NCBI RefSeq assembly: GCF_005938385.1
Contig: NZ_VCRA01000002.1
Span: 62,001 to 126,000, forward strand
DNA from: Paenibacillus mesophilus
GTDB taxonomy: Bacteria > Bacillota > Bacilli > Paenibacillales > NBRC-103111
DNA length: 64,000 nucleotides
Direction of reading: 5' to 3'
The notes under the pieces were generated by a model. That model saw only the letters and a program-made list of their open reading frames with translations, was not told where the DNA came from and did no database searches. This document shows positions 33,709-42,045 of the stretch, piece after piece. How positions within the stretch are numbered: position 1 is the stretch's first letter; every line of letters begins with the position of its first letter. Both the position numbers and the translations under genes were made by a program.

Positions 33709-35616
33709 TTATTTTTTCGGCAAAATCGAGTTCCATACTTCCGTCGTCTCATAGCCGAGCCTCCAGGCGGCGACTCCGGCGAGATCATACTTTTTGGCGA
33801 TATCGATACGCGCCTGAACCGTTATTTTATCCTCCAGCCAGAACACGTAACGGTACCCGTCTTCCTCGTATTCCACCTTGTATTGCTGGAACTGGGCATC
33901 CCATGAGGAGACCGCTTTTTTGGCGGCGATCAGTGCGGGCAAATCTTTCATGTAGATGGCGCGGTTGCTCTCGAGCGCCCCCGTCGTTCCGTTAATTTTC
34001 CATTCCCTCACATAATACGGGATTCCCATCAGAAGCTTGTCTCTCGGAATACCGTACTCCAGAAACTCTTTGACGCCTTCTTCGGTCCAAGCAAGTCCGG
34101 CAACCGATCCCGGCTTGTCGCTTCCGGAATAGTGGTGGTCGTACGTCATCGTGATAATATAGTCGACGATCGTCGCAAGCTTCTCGTGATCGAATGCGGT
34201 CAAATGGTTCCACTTGACGCTGCCGCGCGGCAGGTCGATGGAAACGATCAGCCCTTTCTCATGAGCGGCCGTCGTAAAAGACTGCATGAATGCGGTGAAA
34301 GCCGCACGATCTTTGCCCGCCAAATTCTCGAAGTCGATATTGAGTCCGTCGACGCCCAAATCCGCCGCTTTGTCGACCAGCGCGCGAATGAACTTCTGCT
34401 GCGCCGCCGGGTTGGCGAGAAACTGCGTCGTCAAGGCCGAGTCGAACTGGTTGTTGACGAGCGGGTGCACTTCGTACCCTTGGCTTTTCAGCCACACCAT
34501 CGATTCTTTATTGGACATATCTTTGAGCGTTCCGCTTGCATCGGCCAGTTGGAACCAGGTCGGGGAATCGATGTCCAGACCGGCCGTCGTCTGAACCTGC
34601 TTCTTGATCGTATCTGCTGCCGAGGAGCCGTTCCAGCCCCAGTACAGCAGCTTCCGGAAGTTGCTCCAGATGCGCGAGCCGTGGTAAGTCCTCAGCGATA
34701 TGTATTTGTACCATTCCGCGTATTGCAGCGATTCCTGTATCGTCTTGAACTCCGCGACTTTGTTGTCGTTCTGGTAAACCTGATAATAGGGGAAATTATT
34801 CCATATTTCTTTGCCGTTCAGCTTGATCTTGATATGCAGAAACCATTGGGCGTAATAGATTGCATCGTCGAGACTGGCAAACTCGTTGATCAGGTTGTCG
34901 TCCTGATACACCTTGTATTTGTTTGTATTCGAATACACGACTTTGTTGCCGTCCGTAGTATCGATGACTACCGAATTGGCCCAGTTTAACGCTTCGTTCA
35001 CCGCGTCTTCCAAGTAGCCGAACGACCACTGTGCGTTTGTTTTGTTGTCCTGCATCACTTGGTATTTTTTCGCTCCTTCGCGGAGCTGCTGCTTCTCGGA
35101 TTGGGCCAAGTTGTCCCATACCCATTTGTTCGTATTCAAGTCGATGACGTGTGCGCCCAAATAATATTTCGCGGCCGCGACCGCATCCTTCAATTCCGTA
35201 TATTCCCATTCGTCGAGCGTAATGCCGCCTTGGTACAAACGGTAGCGGGGATAATTGTTCCACACCCAGCCGGTCGACTGCATGTCGCGTATGGAAGCAT
35301 ATTTGTAATATTGGGCGACGGCTTTCGCTTGTTCGAGCGTGGCGAATTCCCAGCCCGGCAGCGATACGTCATATTGGTACAGCTTGTAGCGGGGGTAATT
35401 GTTCCATACCCATTTCCTGGTGCTGATTTCTTCCACGTAGCTTTCGGAGTACCATCCGGCGAATGTAATCGCTTGCTTCAAGTCGGAAAACTCGGATATC
35501 GCCGTCTCGTTCTGGTAAACCCGGTATTTCGTCGTCGCGGCCAGAGCGGCGGTCGCCGGTGCGGTGAATACCGTCACCGATACGAGCAGGGCGGCGATCC
35601 ATCTTCTACCTCTCAT
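33709..35616 (-). CDS. secreted GH18 glycosyl hydrolase with six N-terminal repeats
   Basis: A 635-residue exported protein. A signal peptide (WIAALLVSVTVFTAPATAALA) is followed by six repeats of about 45-55 residues (roughly 32-330), each with a Y-x-V/L-Y/M-Q-x-D/N start and most ending W-V-W-N-N-Y/F-P. The remainder is a GH18 barrel with VDGLNIDFENLAG, whose final Glu is the expected acid, as in the YaaH/SleL group of spore-cortex and cell-wall hydrolases. The repeats probably bind wall or surface polymers. AGAGGA lies six bases before the ATG. It is a single gene with its own terminator. Whether it is expressed in spores cannot be told from this sequence. Confidence 0.85.
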   Translation of the reverse strand: MRGRRWIAALLVSVTVFTAPATAALAATTKYRVYQNETAISEFSDLKQAITFAGWYSESYVEEISTRKWVWNNYPRYKLYQYDVSLPGWEFATLEQAKAVAQYYKYASIRDMQSTGWVWNNYPRYRLYQGGITLDEWEYTELKDAVAAAKYYLGAHVIDLNTNKWVWDNLAQSEKQQLREGAKKYQVMQDNKTNAQWSFGYLEDAVNEALNWANSVVIDTTDGNKVVYSNTNKYKVYQDDNLINEFASLDDAIYYAQWFLHIKIKLNGKEIWNNFPYYQVYQNDNKVAEFKTIQESLQYAEWYKYISLRTYHGSRIWSNFRKLLYWGWNGSSAADTIKKQVQTTAGLDIDSPTWFQLADASGTLKDMSNKESMVWLKSQGYEVHPLVNNQFDSALTTQFLANPAAQQKFIRALVDKAADLGVDGLNIDFENLAGKDRAAFTAFMQSFTTAAHEKGLIVSIDLPRGSVKWNHLTAFDHEKLATIVDYIITMTYDHHYSGSDKPGSVAGLAWTEEGVKEFLEYGIPRDKLLMGIPYYVREWKINGTTGALESNRAIYMKDLPALIAAKKAVSSWDAQFQQYKVEYEEDGYRYVFWLEDKITVQARIDIAKKYDLAGVAAWRLGYETTEVWNSILPKK

Positions 35617-35800
35617 CTCTCATCCTCTTTCTCTAGCATTCTCGCATATGTTCAGACGTAATAGAACGGAAATAGTTGCGAGATTCACGAAAAACACACG
35701 ATTTGTTCGTACCCCGTACGTTCGGCTGCGGAACCGTTTCATGGGCAACGAAGTGAAAAAGTGATATGCTATTCCTGATATTGGGAGGAGGACGAGCAAG

Positions 35801-36916
35801 GTGAAGCCGATCCGATTGGGAATGGTAGGAAGCGGGCATGTGAGCAACCGTTATTTCGAGCAGGCGGGCAAGCTGGAAGGGGTTCAGTTCGTCGCGACGT
35901 GCGCCAAGCATATCGAGAATGCGGAGAGCAAGGCGAAGCTGTACGGCGTACCTCGGTGGTATGACGATTACGGGAAAATGATGGACAACGAGCAGTTGGA
36001 TGCCGTCATTGTCACCACGCCGCATTCGATACATGCCGAAGTCGTGCTGGCCGCATTAAAAAGAGGGCTTCACGTTCTGAACGAAAAGCCGATGGCGACG
36101 AGCTACGACGATTGCAAAAGCATGGTGGAGGCGGCGGAGCGAAACAATCTCATTTTCATGAACCTGCCTTACAATTTGCATCCGGCATTCGTAACCGCAC
36201 TTCAATATTTGAACGAGGAAACGATCGGCAAAATTACGGGAGCGGACGTCCAGCTCAATATTCCGGGTCCACCGAGAGACAACTGGTATTATAACAAGGC
36301 CGTCTCCCATGGCGGGGCTATTCTCGATTGCATCGTGTACCCGGTCAGCAGGCTGATTTCGCTGCTCGGACCCGCGAGCTCCGTGATGGCGGAAGTGAAT
36401 ACCCTGATTCCGAACCGTATCGTGGGCGGAGGGAAACAAATCCGAAGCGACGTTGACGATAACGCAACGGTAATCGTGCAGTTCGCGCAAGGACAGCACG
36501 CAGTCGTGAGGACGTTGTGGGGAACTTCATTCTCGCAGAACAATACGCTCATATACGGCCGTAAAGGAACGATTGCGCTGGGTGACGGCGGCTTTCCGCT
36601 CGTTATCCATTCGCCTCATCAACCGATCGAGGATGCCGAGCAGGTCGCATGGCGCGGCCTGCAGGGATGCTATGCTCCCAAGCTCCAGCCGTCCGAATTG
36701 TCGGAGAAAGACATGATGAGCCATTTCGTTCATTGTCTCCGCACGGGGCGGCAGCCGAAGCAGTCGGCCCGTCAGCAGCTTCATGTGCACGAGATCATGT
36801 TCGGAGCTTACCGGTCGGCCGAAACCGGACAACGCCACATGCTTACGACTACTTTCGACAATTTTCATTCGAATGCGGGAGCGGATATGTTCGATACGAA
36901 GAGCGGATATATTTGA
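35801..36916 (+). CDS. Gfo/Idh/MocA family oxidoreductase
   Basis: A 371-residue NAD(P)-dependent dehydrogenase. The N-terminal Rossmann fold has RLGMVGSGHVSNRYFEQAGK and the EKP motif in VLNEKPMATSYDD. The C-terminal alpha/beta domain contains GGAILDCIVYPVSRLISLLG, the usual substrate and dimer region. Family members oxidise or reduce sugars, inositols or related compounds. GGGAGGAGGACG precedes the GTG start. It is a single gene and the exact substrate is unknown. Confidence 0.87.
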   Translation: MKPIRLGMVGSGHVSNRYFEQAGKLEGVQFVATCAKHIENAESKAKLYGVPRWYDDYGKMMDNEQLDAVIVTTPHSIHAEVVLAALKRGLHVLNEKPMATSYDDCKSMVEAAERNNLIFMNLPYNLHPAFVTALQYLNEETIGKITGADVQLNIPGPPRDNWYYNKAVSHGGAILDCIVYPVSRLISLLGPASSVMAEVNTLIPNRIVGGGKQIRSDVDDNATVIVQFAQGQHAVVRTLWGTSFSQNNTLIYGRKGTIALGDGGFPLVIHSPHQPIEDAEQVAWRGLQGCYAPKLQPSELSEKDMMSHFVHCLRTGRQPKQSARQQLHVHEIMFGAYRSAETGQRHMLTTTFDNFHSNAGADMFDTKSGYI

Positions 36917-36964
36917 GCTGCCGGATGATCAGAACAATCGTGCGATCCGGTTCGCAAACAAAAA

Positions 36965-36990
36965 GAACGTTCCGATGAATCGGAACGTTC
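36965..36990 (-). terminator. terminator of the yxcD operon
   Basis: GAACGTTCCGAT (36965-36976) pairs perfectly with 36979-36990. On the minus strand it is followed by TTTTTGTTTG. It could also end the convergent oxidoreductase gene. Confidence 0.8.
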
Positions 36991-37027
36991 CCCGCGGCCG
37001 GACGGCCGTTGTTTGATTCTACTATCG

Positions 37028-37306
37028 TTATTCTCTCACGATGCAGAACATTTCGTCTTCCACATCGAGCTCCAACTGACTGCGGAATACGCGGCGATCA
37101 TAGTGGTTCAGGATGTACCGTTCGATCGCTTCCAGCATGTTCGCTTCGATAATATAATGCGACCGGCCGTCAATCGTGACCTCTGCGGAAAATCCGAGAT
37201 TCTCTTCCCATTCGAGCTGAACGGTAACTTGATTCGGACTTATCCCTTTGCGTTCCGCTATATGCTCGCAGATGGCGTTGATGATCTCCTGCTGGCTCAG
37301 CGTCAT
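37028..37306 (-). CDS. yxcD: YxcD family protein (DUF2653)
   Basis: A 92-residue protein that begins LSQQEIINAICEHIAERK and has the EWEENLGFSAEVTIDGRSHYI region, matching the DUF2653/YxcD family of Bacillota. Its function is unknown. The start codon overlaps the stop of the preceding gene (ATGA at 37303-37306), so the two are translated together. A strong terminator follows. Confidence 0.75.
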   Translation of the reverse strand: MTLSQQEIINAICEHIAERKGISPNQVTVQLEWEENLGFSAEVTIDGRSHYIIEANMLEAIERYILNHYDRRVFRSQLELDVEDEMFCIVRE

Positions 37307-37725
37307 TCTTGGAAGCTCTTCTTCTGTTTATTGCGATCCCGGAAATAGACGTAAACGTAACGAACGAGCATGATGAGCACGAAGATCGCCATCATGTTTA
37401 CGAGCAATCCGAGTATGTTGCCGAGGAAGCCCATGCCTCCGAACAGTCCGCCGAACAGCATGCCGGCCAATCCGCCGATCATTAACCCTTTCATGAAACC
37501 GCCGCCGCCGAAAAGGCCCGGTTTGGCTGCCGTTGCCGGAGTAGCCGGATTCGTCGGCGATTTGGCCGGATCGGTCTTCGACACGTTATCGGCCGGTTTC
37601 GTCGGCGAGTACGATTTGCTGCCGGAGTTGAAGCTGCCGCCTTTCGGTTTTGCGTCCGCGTACTGTGGTGCGCTGAATGCAACGACGAAGAAGCAAGCCA
37701 TCAGAACCAGCATCCATTTTTTCAT
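37303..37725 (-). CDS. exported glycine-rich membrane protein
   Basis: A 140-residue protein with a signal peptide (MKKWMLVLMACFFVVAFSAPQYADA), a Lys/Pro/Thr/Ser-rich linker, a glycine-rich stretch (GLFGGGGFMKGLMIGGLAGMLFGG) and a final membrane helix followed by a basic tail. This plan resembles the small Tim44-like or YxcE-like neighbours of YxcD, but I cannot name a family with confidence. The ATG at 37725 follows AGGAGGG; the longer frame lacks a ribosome site. It overlaps yxcD by four bases and probably acts with it at the membrane. Confidence 0.65.
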   Translation of the reverse strand: MKKWMLVLMACFFVVAFSAPQYADAKPKGGSFNSGSKSYSPTKPADNVSKTDPAKSPTNPATPATAAKPGLFGGGGFMKGLMIGGLAGMLFGGLFGGMGFLGNILGLLVNMMAIFVLIMLVRYVYVYFRDRNKQKKSFQE

Positions 37726-37841
37726 TGCAATACCCTCCTGTAACGTTAGATGCATTTTGCCCAACAGTATGTACTACGAATAGCGTGGGCAACGGTTTCA
37801 AAATTTATAATAGATTGTTGAAAAAATTTTGATGCAAAACG

Positions 37842-37850
37842 TGATATAAT
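37842..37850 (+). promoter_or_regulatory. extended -10 promoter of the DUF309 operon
   Basis: TGATATAAT is a perfect extended -10 in an AT-rich stretch, 81 bp before the DUF309 start. The -35 region is weak, as is common with an extended -10. Confidence 0.55.
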
Positions 37851-37930
37851 GAAAAGATGGACCGGCAAGTCCCGGTCGTCAGAGAGCAGAAACGTTATTC
37901 CGTTAAAGTTCCTAGGGGGCGGCGAGCAGC

Positions 37931-38467
37931 ATGTATCCCGATGCATATGTCGAATATTTGTTTCATTTCCACGCGGACCGCGACTGGTTCGAATGCCATG
38001 AGCTGCTGGAGGAGTACTGGAAAGAGCATCCTGCCGATCCGAAAAGCAAAACGTGGGTAGCCCTTATTCAAGTAGCCGTTTCGCTGTACCATCATAGACG
38101 AGGCAATCGGGCGGGCGCGTTGAAAATGATCGCGGCTTCTTTGCGCAATATGAGCGACACCCATCTTGCCGAGCTGGGTATAGACCATAAGGCATTCCGC
38201 GCGGTAGTGGAACAGAGGTTGGAAGAGCTGTCGGCCGATGGGGCGGCTCCGTTCACCGATCTGGATATCCCGCTCTCCGACCAGGAACTGATCCGGCTAT
38301 GCCGCTCCAAATGCGAGCAGAGAGGCTTCGGCTGGCGACAGCCTAGCGATCCGGCCAACCGTTTTATTATGAACAAGCATACGCTTCGCGACCGTACCGA
38401 CGTGATCGAAGCGCGCAGCCGCGAGGCGGAACGGAAACGGGAATTGAACACAATTGCGCAGGGGTGA
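37931..38467 (+). CDS. DUF309 domain-containing protein
   Basis: A 178-residue protein. The first half is the DUF309 helical domain: the HFHADRDWFECHELLEEYW motif and IQVAVSLYHHRRGNRAGALKM. The role of the family is unknown. The C-terminal 70 residues are basic and less conserved. GGGGGCGGCGAG precedes the ATG. Its stop overlaps the GTG start of the HD-domain gene (GTGA at 38464-38467), so the two are probably cotranslated. Confidence 0.8.
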   Translation: MYPDAYVEYLFHFHADRDWFECHELLEEYWKEHPADPKSKTWVALIQVAVSLYHHRRGNRAGALKMIAASLRNMSDTHLAELGIDHKAFRAVVEQRLEELSADGAAPFTDLDIPLSDQELIRLCRSKCEQRGFGWRQPSDPANRFIMNKHTLRDRTDVIEARSREAERKRELNTIAQG

Positions 38468-39063
38468 AGCGGAACGTGAAATCGCGGTTGGAGCAGCAGA
38501 TCGAATTTATTTTGGAAATCGACAAACTCAAGCACGTGTTCCGCAAAAGCCGGCTTATCCGCAGCGAACGGTTCGAGAACGATGCCGAGCACACTTGGCA
38601 TTTGACCGTCATGGCTGTTCTGCTGTCCGAGCATGCCAATGCACCGGACTTGAGCTTGCCTAAAGTGCTGAAGATGCTGCTGATTCACGATCTGGTCGAA
38701 ATCGACGCAGGCGATACGTTCGCCTATGACGTGAAAGGACTGGAAGGCAAATATGAACGCGAGCAGGCAGCGGCGAACCGGCTTTTCGGCCTTCTTCCAG
38801 AGGACCAGCGGGCCGAGTTCATGGAATTGTGGGAAGAGTTCGAAGCTCGCGAAACGAATGAAGCGAAGTTCGCGGCGGCGATGGACCGGCTGCAGCCCGT
38901 TCTTCTGAACTGCGAGAACGAAGGCCAATCGTGGAAAGAGCACGGGATTACAAGCGAACAAGTGCTGGAGAGGAACCGTCACATCGGGGATGGCTCGTCC
39001 GCGCTATGGCAGCACGCCCGGAAACTGATCGGGCGGGCGGTCGAGCAAGGATTTCTTAAATGA
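38464..39063 (+). CDS. HD-domain hydrolase (HDDC2/YfbR-like)
   Basis: A 199-residue metal-dependent phosphohydrolase. The metal ligands are visible in NDAEHTWHLTVM and LLIHDLVEIDAGDTFAYD, the H...HD pattern of the HD_3 group. Relatives such as YfbR and human HDDC2 remove phosphate from deoxynucleoside monophosphates. The start is GTG, overlapping the DUF309 stop. The carbonic anhydrase gene follows by 22 bp, so the three genes may form one operon. The substrate is inferred from the family. Confidence 0.82.
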   Translation: MKRNVKSRLEQQIEFILEIDKLKHVFRKSRLIRSERFENDAEHTWHLTVMAVLLSEHANAPDLSLPKVLKMLLIHDLVEIDAGDTFAYDVKGLEGKYEREQAAANRLFGLLPEDQRAEFMELWEEFEARETNEAKFAAAMDRLQPVLLNCENEGQSWKEHGITSEQVLERNRHIGDGSSALWQHARKLIGRAVEQGFLK

Positions 39064-39085
39064 CTTCGTATGGAGGGAACGACAC

Positions 39086-39649
39086 GTGCAAAGATTATTG
39101 GATGAAATTATCGGCTATAACCGATCGTTCGTAGAGCAAGGCAAGTTCGAGCCGTATTTGACTTCGAAATTTCCGGACAAAAAATTCGTGATTCTCACCT
39201 GCATGGACACCCGGCTGATCGAACTGCTTCCGGCCAGCATGAATATAAAGAACGGCGACGTCAAAATGATCAAGTCGGCTGGCGGCGTCGTATCCACCGC
39301 TTTCGGCGGGATCATGCGCAGTATTATCGTAGCCATTTACGAGCTGGGTGCGGAAGAAGTGCTCGTCATCGGGCATCACGATTGCGGTATGGGCAACATT
39401 AACCCCCACCAGATGAAGGCGAAGTTTCTCGAGCGGGGCATTCCCGAAGATACGATCCAAATATTGGAGCATTCCGGACTTCATATCGAGCATTGGCTGA
39501 GAGGCTTCAACGACGTGACGGAAAGCATCAAGAGCAGCGTAAGCCTGATCCGCCACCATCCGCTCGTGCCGAAAATTCCGATTCACGGGCTCGTCATCGA
39601 CCCGAAAACAGGCAAGCTTGACGTCGTTGATGAAGGCTACGAGAAATAA
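39086..39649 (+). CDS. beta-class carbonic anhydrase (YtiB-like)
   Basis: A 187-residue enzyme that interconverts CO2 and bicarbonate. Zinc ligands and the catalytic dyad are seen in LTCMDTRL (Cys, Asp, Arg) and in IGHHDCGM (His and Cys). The length and the VDEGYEK end fit the short YtiB-type beta enzymes. The GTG start follows TGGAGGGAACG. It is the last gene of the DUF309-HD set and is followed by a terminator. Confidence 0.88.
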   Translation: MQRLLDEIIGYNRSFVEQGKFEPYLTSKFPDKKFVILTCMDTRLIELLPASMNIKNGDVKMIKSAGGVVSTAFGGIMRSIIVAIYELGAEEVLVIGHHDCGMGNINPHQMKAKFLERGIPEDTIQILEHSGLHIEHWLRGFNDVTESIKSSVSLIRHHPLVPKIPIHGLVIDPKTGKLDVVDEGYEK

Positions 39650-39669
39650 GATAGAGTTAAGGGTAAACC

Positions 39670-39701
39670 AAAGGGGCCTCTTCATATGAAGAAGCCCTTT
39701 T
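39670..39701 (+). terminator. terminator of the carbonic anhydrase operon
   Basis: A stem of AAAGGG and TCTTC against GAAGA and CCCTTT closes on an ATAT loop and is followed by TTG. It begins 20 bp after the stop codon. Confidence 0.8.
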
Positions 39702-39718
39702 GTTGTAAAAAGGGGGCT

Positions 39719-39854
39719 CCCCCGGAAGTATTAACAATAGCTTTGATCGATGCAATTCGGCGAAGTACATTCGTGTTTGTTGTAGCTATTGTTGCGAGAG
39801 CAGCAGAGCTGCTCCGACGGAATGTGCTACGAAGCAGCTCTTCACTTCCGGGGG
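39719..39854. repeat. nested inverted-repeat element
   Basis: Outer arms CCCCCGGAAGT (39719-39729) and ACTTCCGGGGG (39844-39854) enclose a second pair, AACAATAGCT (39733-39742) and AGCTATTGTT (39784-39793), and a hairpin GAGCAGC-AGA-GCTGCTC (39798-39814). The whole is a branched structure of 136 bp. Its right arm overlaps the 3' end of the HesB-like gene. It could be a structured RNA, a small non-autonomous mobile element or an unusual terminator. Confidence 0.7.
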
Positions 39855-40189
39855 ATTGAGGACCTGCGATCGATCAGGCGCATAGAAGGATTGTACGTTT
39901 GCTGGCTGCTCTTCAGGATGAGCGATTGCTGCTCCGGCTTGCGGTCCACCGTCAGCTTGTCTTCGAAAAACAGCTCCTGCTTCGGATCATAAAAGACGGT
40001 GAACAGGTTGCTCGACGCAAGCTGGTCGTCTTCTTCCGGACTATCGACAATCCATAATGCGGCTACGCCGTTTACCGCGCATCCGCAGCCGTCGGTATCG
40101 TAAGCGAGCTTGATCGCGCCTGCGGCACTGTGTGTGAAATGCCGCGCGCGGATATGGGCCGCCGCTTCTTCGGTAAAATGCACGTTCAT
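39842..40189 (-). CDS. HesB-like iron-sulfur biosynthesis family protein (YqkB type)
   Basis: A 115-residue protein of the HesB/IscA-like fold. It has the start NVHFTEEAAAHIRAR, the DTDGCGCAVNGVAALW segment with two Cys residues, and KLTVDRKPEQQSLILKSSQQTY. The third Cys of true IscA proteins is missing, as in the YqkB group. It may bind iron or a cluster. The ATG at 40189 follows GGAGTGG. The last ten codons or so lie in the right arm of the inverted-repeat element, so the C-terminus may have been changed by it. Confidence 0.75.
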   Translation of the reverse strand: MNVHFTEEAAAHIRARHFTHSAAGAIKLAYDTDGCGCAVNGVAALWIVDSPEEDDQLASSNLFTVFYDPKQELFFEDKLTVDRKPEQQSLILKSSQQTYNPSMRLIDRRSSIPRK

Positions 40190-40325
40190 CTCGTTCCACT
40201 CCAAACGTTTGAAATATCACCGCTTTCCATTTTACCATAATCCGGTGGCGAAGTTGATTCGCCTTTCTTTTCCAAGTATGATGGAACCATCCGTTTGTAC
40301 ATAGCCGAAGGAGGACGTATCGAGT

Positions 40326-41843
40326 ATGAGCGAATCGCTTGCTGAGAAGCTGCAGTCTTTTCGGAGTTATGTCAAGAAAATGAAAAGCTATGGGGAAGCG
40401 CTGGACGTCATGTACTGGGACCTGCGGACCGGAGCGCCCAAGAAAGGCGTGGAAGCCCGTTCCGAGGTGATCGGGGAGCTGTCCGCGGAAATGTTCAAAA
40501 TGTCGGTGTCCGACGAGATGGGACAATATCTCGAACAATTGTCGGAGCCGGGTACGTTCGAGCAACTGGATGAAGTCAACCGGAAGCTCGTCGAGGAATG
40601 CAAGAAGGAATATGACCGGAGCAAAAAAATCCCGCCGGACAAATACAAAGCGTATGTAGTGCTTACTTCACAAGCGGAATCGGTATGGGAGGATGCCAAG
40701 CATAAGGCGGATTTCGCCATGTTCCAGCCGTATCTGGAAAAAATCGTGGCCGCGAACCTCGAGTTTATCGAGCTGTGGGGCTACGAGGGACACCGTTACA
40801 ACACGCTGCTCGACATGTACGAGCCGGGAATGACGGTGGAGAAGCTGGATAAGCTGTTCGCGGACGTAAGGGAGAAGCTGGTGCCGCTCGTATCGGCGAT
40901 CCAGCGGTCGAATCAAACGCCGGACACGGCCTTTTTGAAGCAGTCGTTCGACGTTGCGGAGCAGAAGAAGTTTAGCTTGTTTATTCTGAACGAGCTCGGC
41001 TACGATTTCGAGGCGGGGCGTCTGGACGAGAGCGTGCACCCTTTCGCGACCGGGCTGAACCCCGGCGATGTGCGGATTACGACCCGTTACTTGCCGGATG
41101 ACGTCACGAGTGCGCTGTTCGGGACGATCCACGAATGCGGCCATGCGCTCTACGAGCAGAACATATCCGCGGAGCTGATCGGCACGCCATTGTGTACGGG
41201 CACATCGATGGGGATTCACGAGTCGCAGTCCCGCTTCTGGGAAAATATGGTCGGACGCAGCCGTCCGTTCTGGAACCGCTATTATCCGAAGCTGCAGGAG
41301 CTGTATCCGGATCGTCTCGGAAATGTGCCGGTAGAGTCGTTCTACAACGCTATCAATATCGTCCAGCCGTCGCTGATCCGGATCGAGGCGGATGAGCTCA
41401 CTTATAATTTACATATCATGATCCGCTACGAGATCGAGAAAGCGCTGTTCGACGGATCGCTAAGTGTCGCGGATCTGCCCGCTTACTGGAACGGGAAATA
41501 CAAAGAATACCTTGGAGTCGAGCCGTCTCATGACGGGGAAGGCGTGCTGCAGGACGTTCATTGGGCAGGCGGGGCGTTCGGTTACTTCCAGTCGTATTCG
41601 CTCGGCAATATGTACTCGGCGCAAATCCGCCATACGCTGGAGAAGGAATTGGGCGATCTGGACGACCTGACGGCGAACGGACGGTTTGCCGCGGTCAAAG
41701 ATTGGCTCGTCGAACGCATATACCGGTACGGCAAGCTGCTCACCCCGCACGAAATCGTAACCCGGATTACGGGAGAATCGCTTAATCCCGAATACTTGAT
41801 CGCGTATTTAAAGAAGAAGTACGGCGAAATATACGGATTGTAA
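40326..41843 (+). CDS. M32 family metallocarboxypeptidase
   Basis: A 505-residue zinc carboxypeptidase of the thermostable carboxypeptidase Taq family. The zinc motif HECGH is in IHECGHALYEQ, followed by the family segments GIHESQSRFWENMVGRS and RIEADELTYNLHIMIRYEIE. It removes C-terminal residues from peptides in the cytoplasm; no signal peptide is present. GAAGGAGGACG precedes the ATG. It is a single gene with a strong terminator. Confidence 0.93.
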   Translation: MSESLAEKLQSFRSYVKKMKSYGEALDVMYWDLRTGAPKKGVEARSEVIGELSAEMFKMSVSDEMGQYLEQLSEPGTFEQLDEVNRKLVEECKKEYDRSKKIPPDKYKAYVVLTSQAESVWEDAKHKADFAMFQPYLEKIVAANLEFIELWGYEGHRYNTLLDMYEPGMTVEKLDKLFADVREKLVPLVSAIQRSNQTPDTAFLKQSFDVAEQKKFSLFILNELGYDFEAGRLDESVHPFATGLNPGDVRITTRYLPDDVTSALFGTIHECGHALYEQNISAELIGTPLCTGTSMGIHESQSRFWENMVGRSRPFWNRYYPKLQELYPDRLGNVPVESFYNAINIVQPSLIRIEADELTYNLHIMIRYEIEKALFDGSLSVADLPAYWNGKYKEYLGVEPSHDGEGVLQDVHWAGGAFGYFQSYSLGNMYSAQIRHTLEKELGDLDDLTANGRFAAVKDWLVERIYRYGKLLTPHEIVTRITGESLNPEYLIAYLKKKYGEIYGL

Positions 41844-41860
41844 TATAGTGGATGTAACAG

Positions 41861-41889
41861 GCGGAGGGCTTTGGCTCTCCGCTTTTTTT
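41861..41889 (+). terminator. terminator of the M32 carboxypeptidase gene
   Basis: GCGGAG (41861-41866) and CTCCGC (41877-41882) form the outer stem, with a short inner loop, and seven T follow. It is 17 bp after the stop codon. Confidence 0.9.
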
Positions 41890-41911
41890 ACATTTATAGC
41901 GTTTATAATTT

Positions 41912-41969
41912 CGGGGTCCCCGTAAAGTACTTGGAATAAGCCCCGAAGCATGGCTCCACTTTGCGGGGT
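41912..41969. repeat. GGGGTCCCC stem-loop element, copy 2
   Basis: Begins CGGGGTCCCCG. CCCCGTAAAGT (41918-41928) can pair with ACTTTGCGGGG (41958-41968). It is about 77 bp before the ABC binding-protein gene. It is related over its length to 17398-17455, in a quite different gene context. Confidence 0.7.
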
Positions 41970-42045
41970 AATTTTGTCATTGACATTAACCGCGAACTGG
42001 GCTCTTGCATACGATGGTAGCAAAGAGAGAAAGGGAGGACTATCC

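Noticed and set aside
41912..42045. TPP or other known riboswitch before the NMT1-type importer
   Set aside because: The CTGAGA core of the TPP aptamer is missing, and the stem-loop here also occurs at 17398 in an unrelated context.
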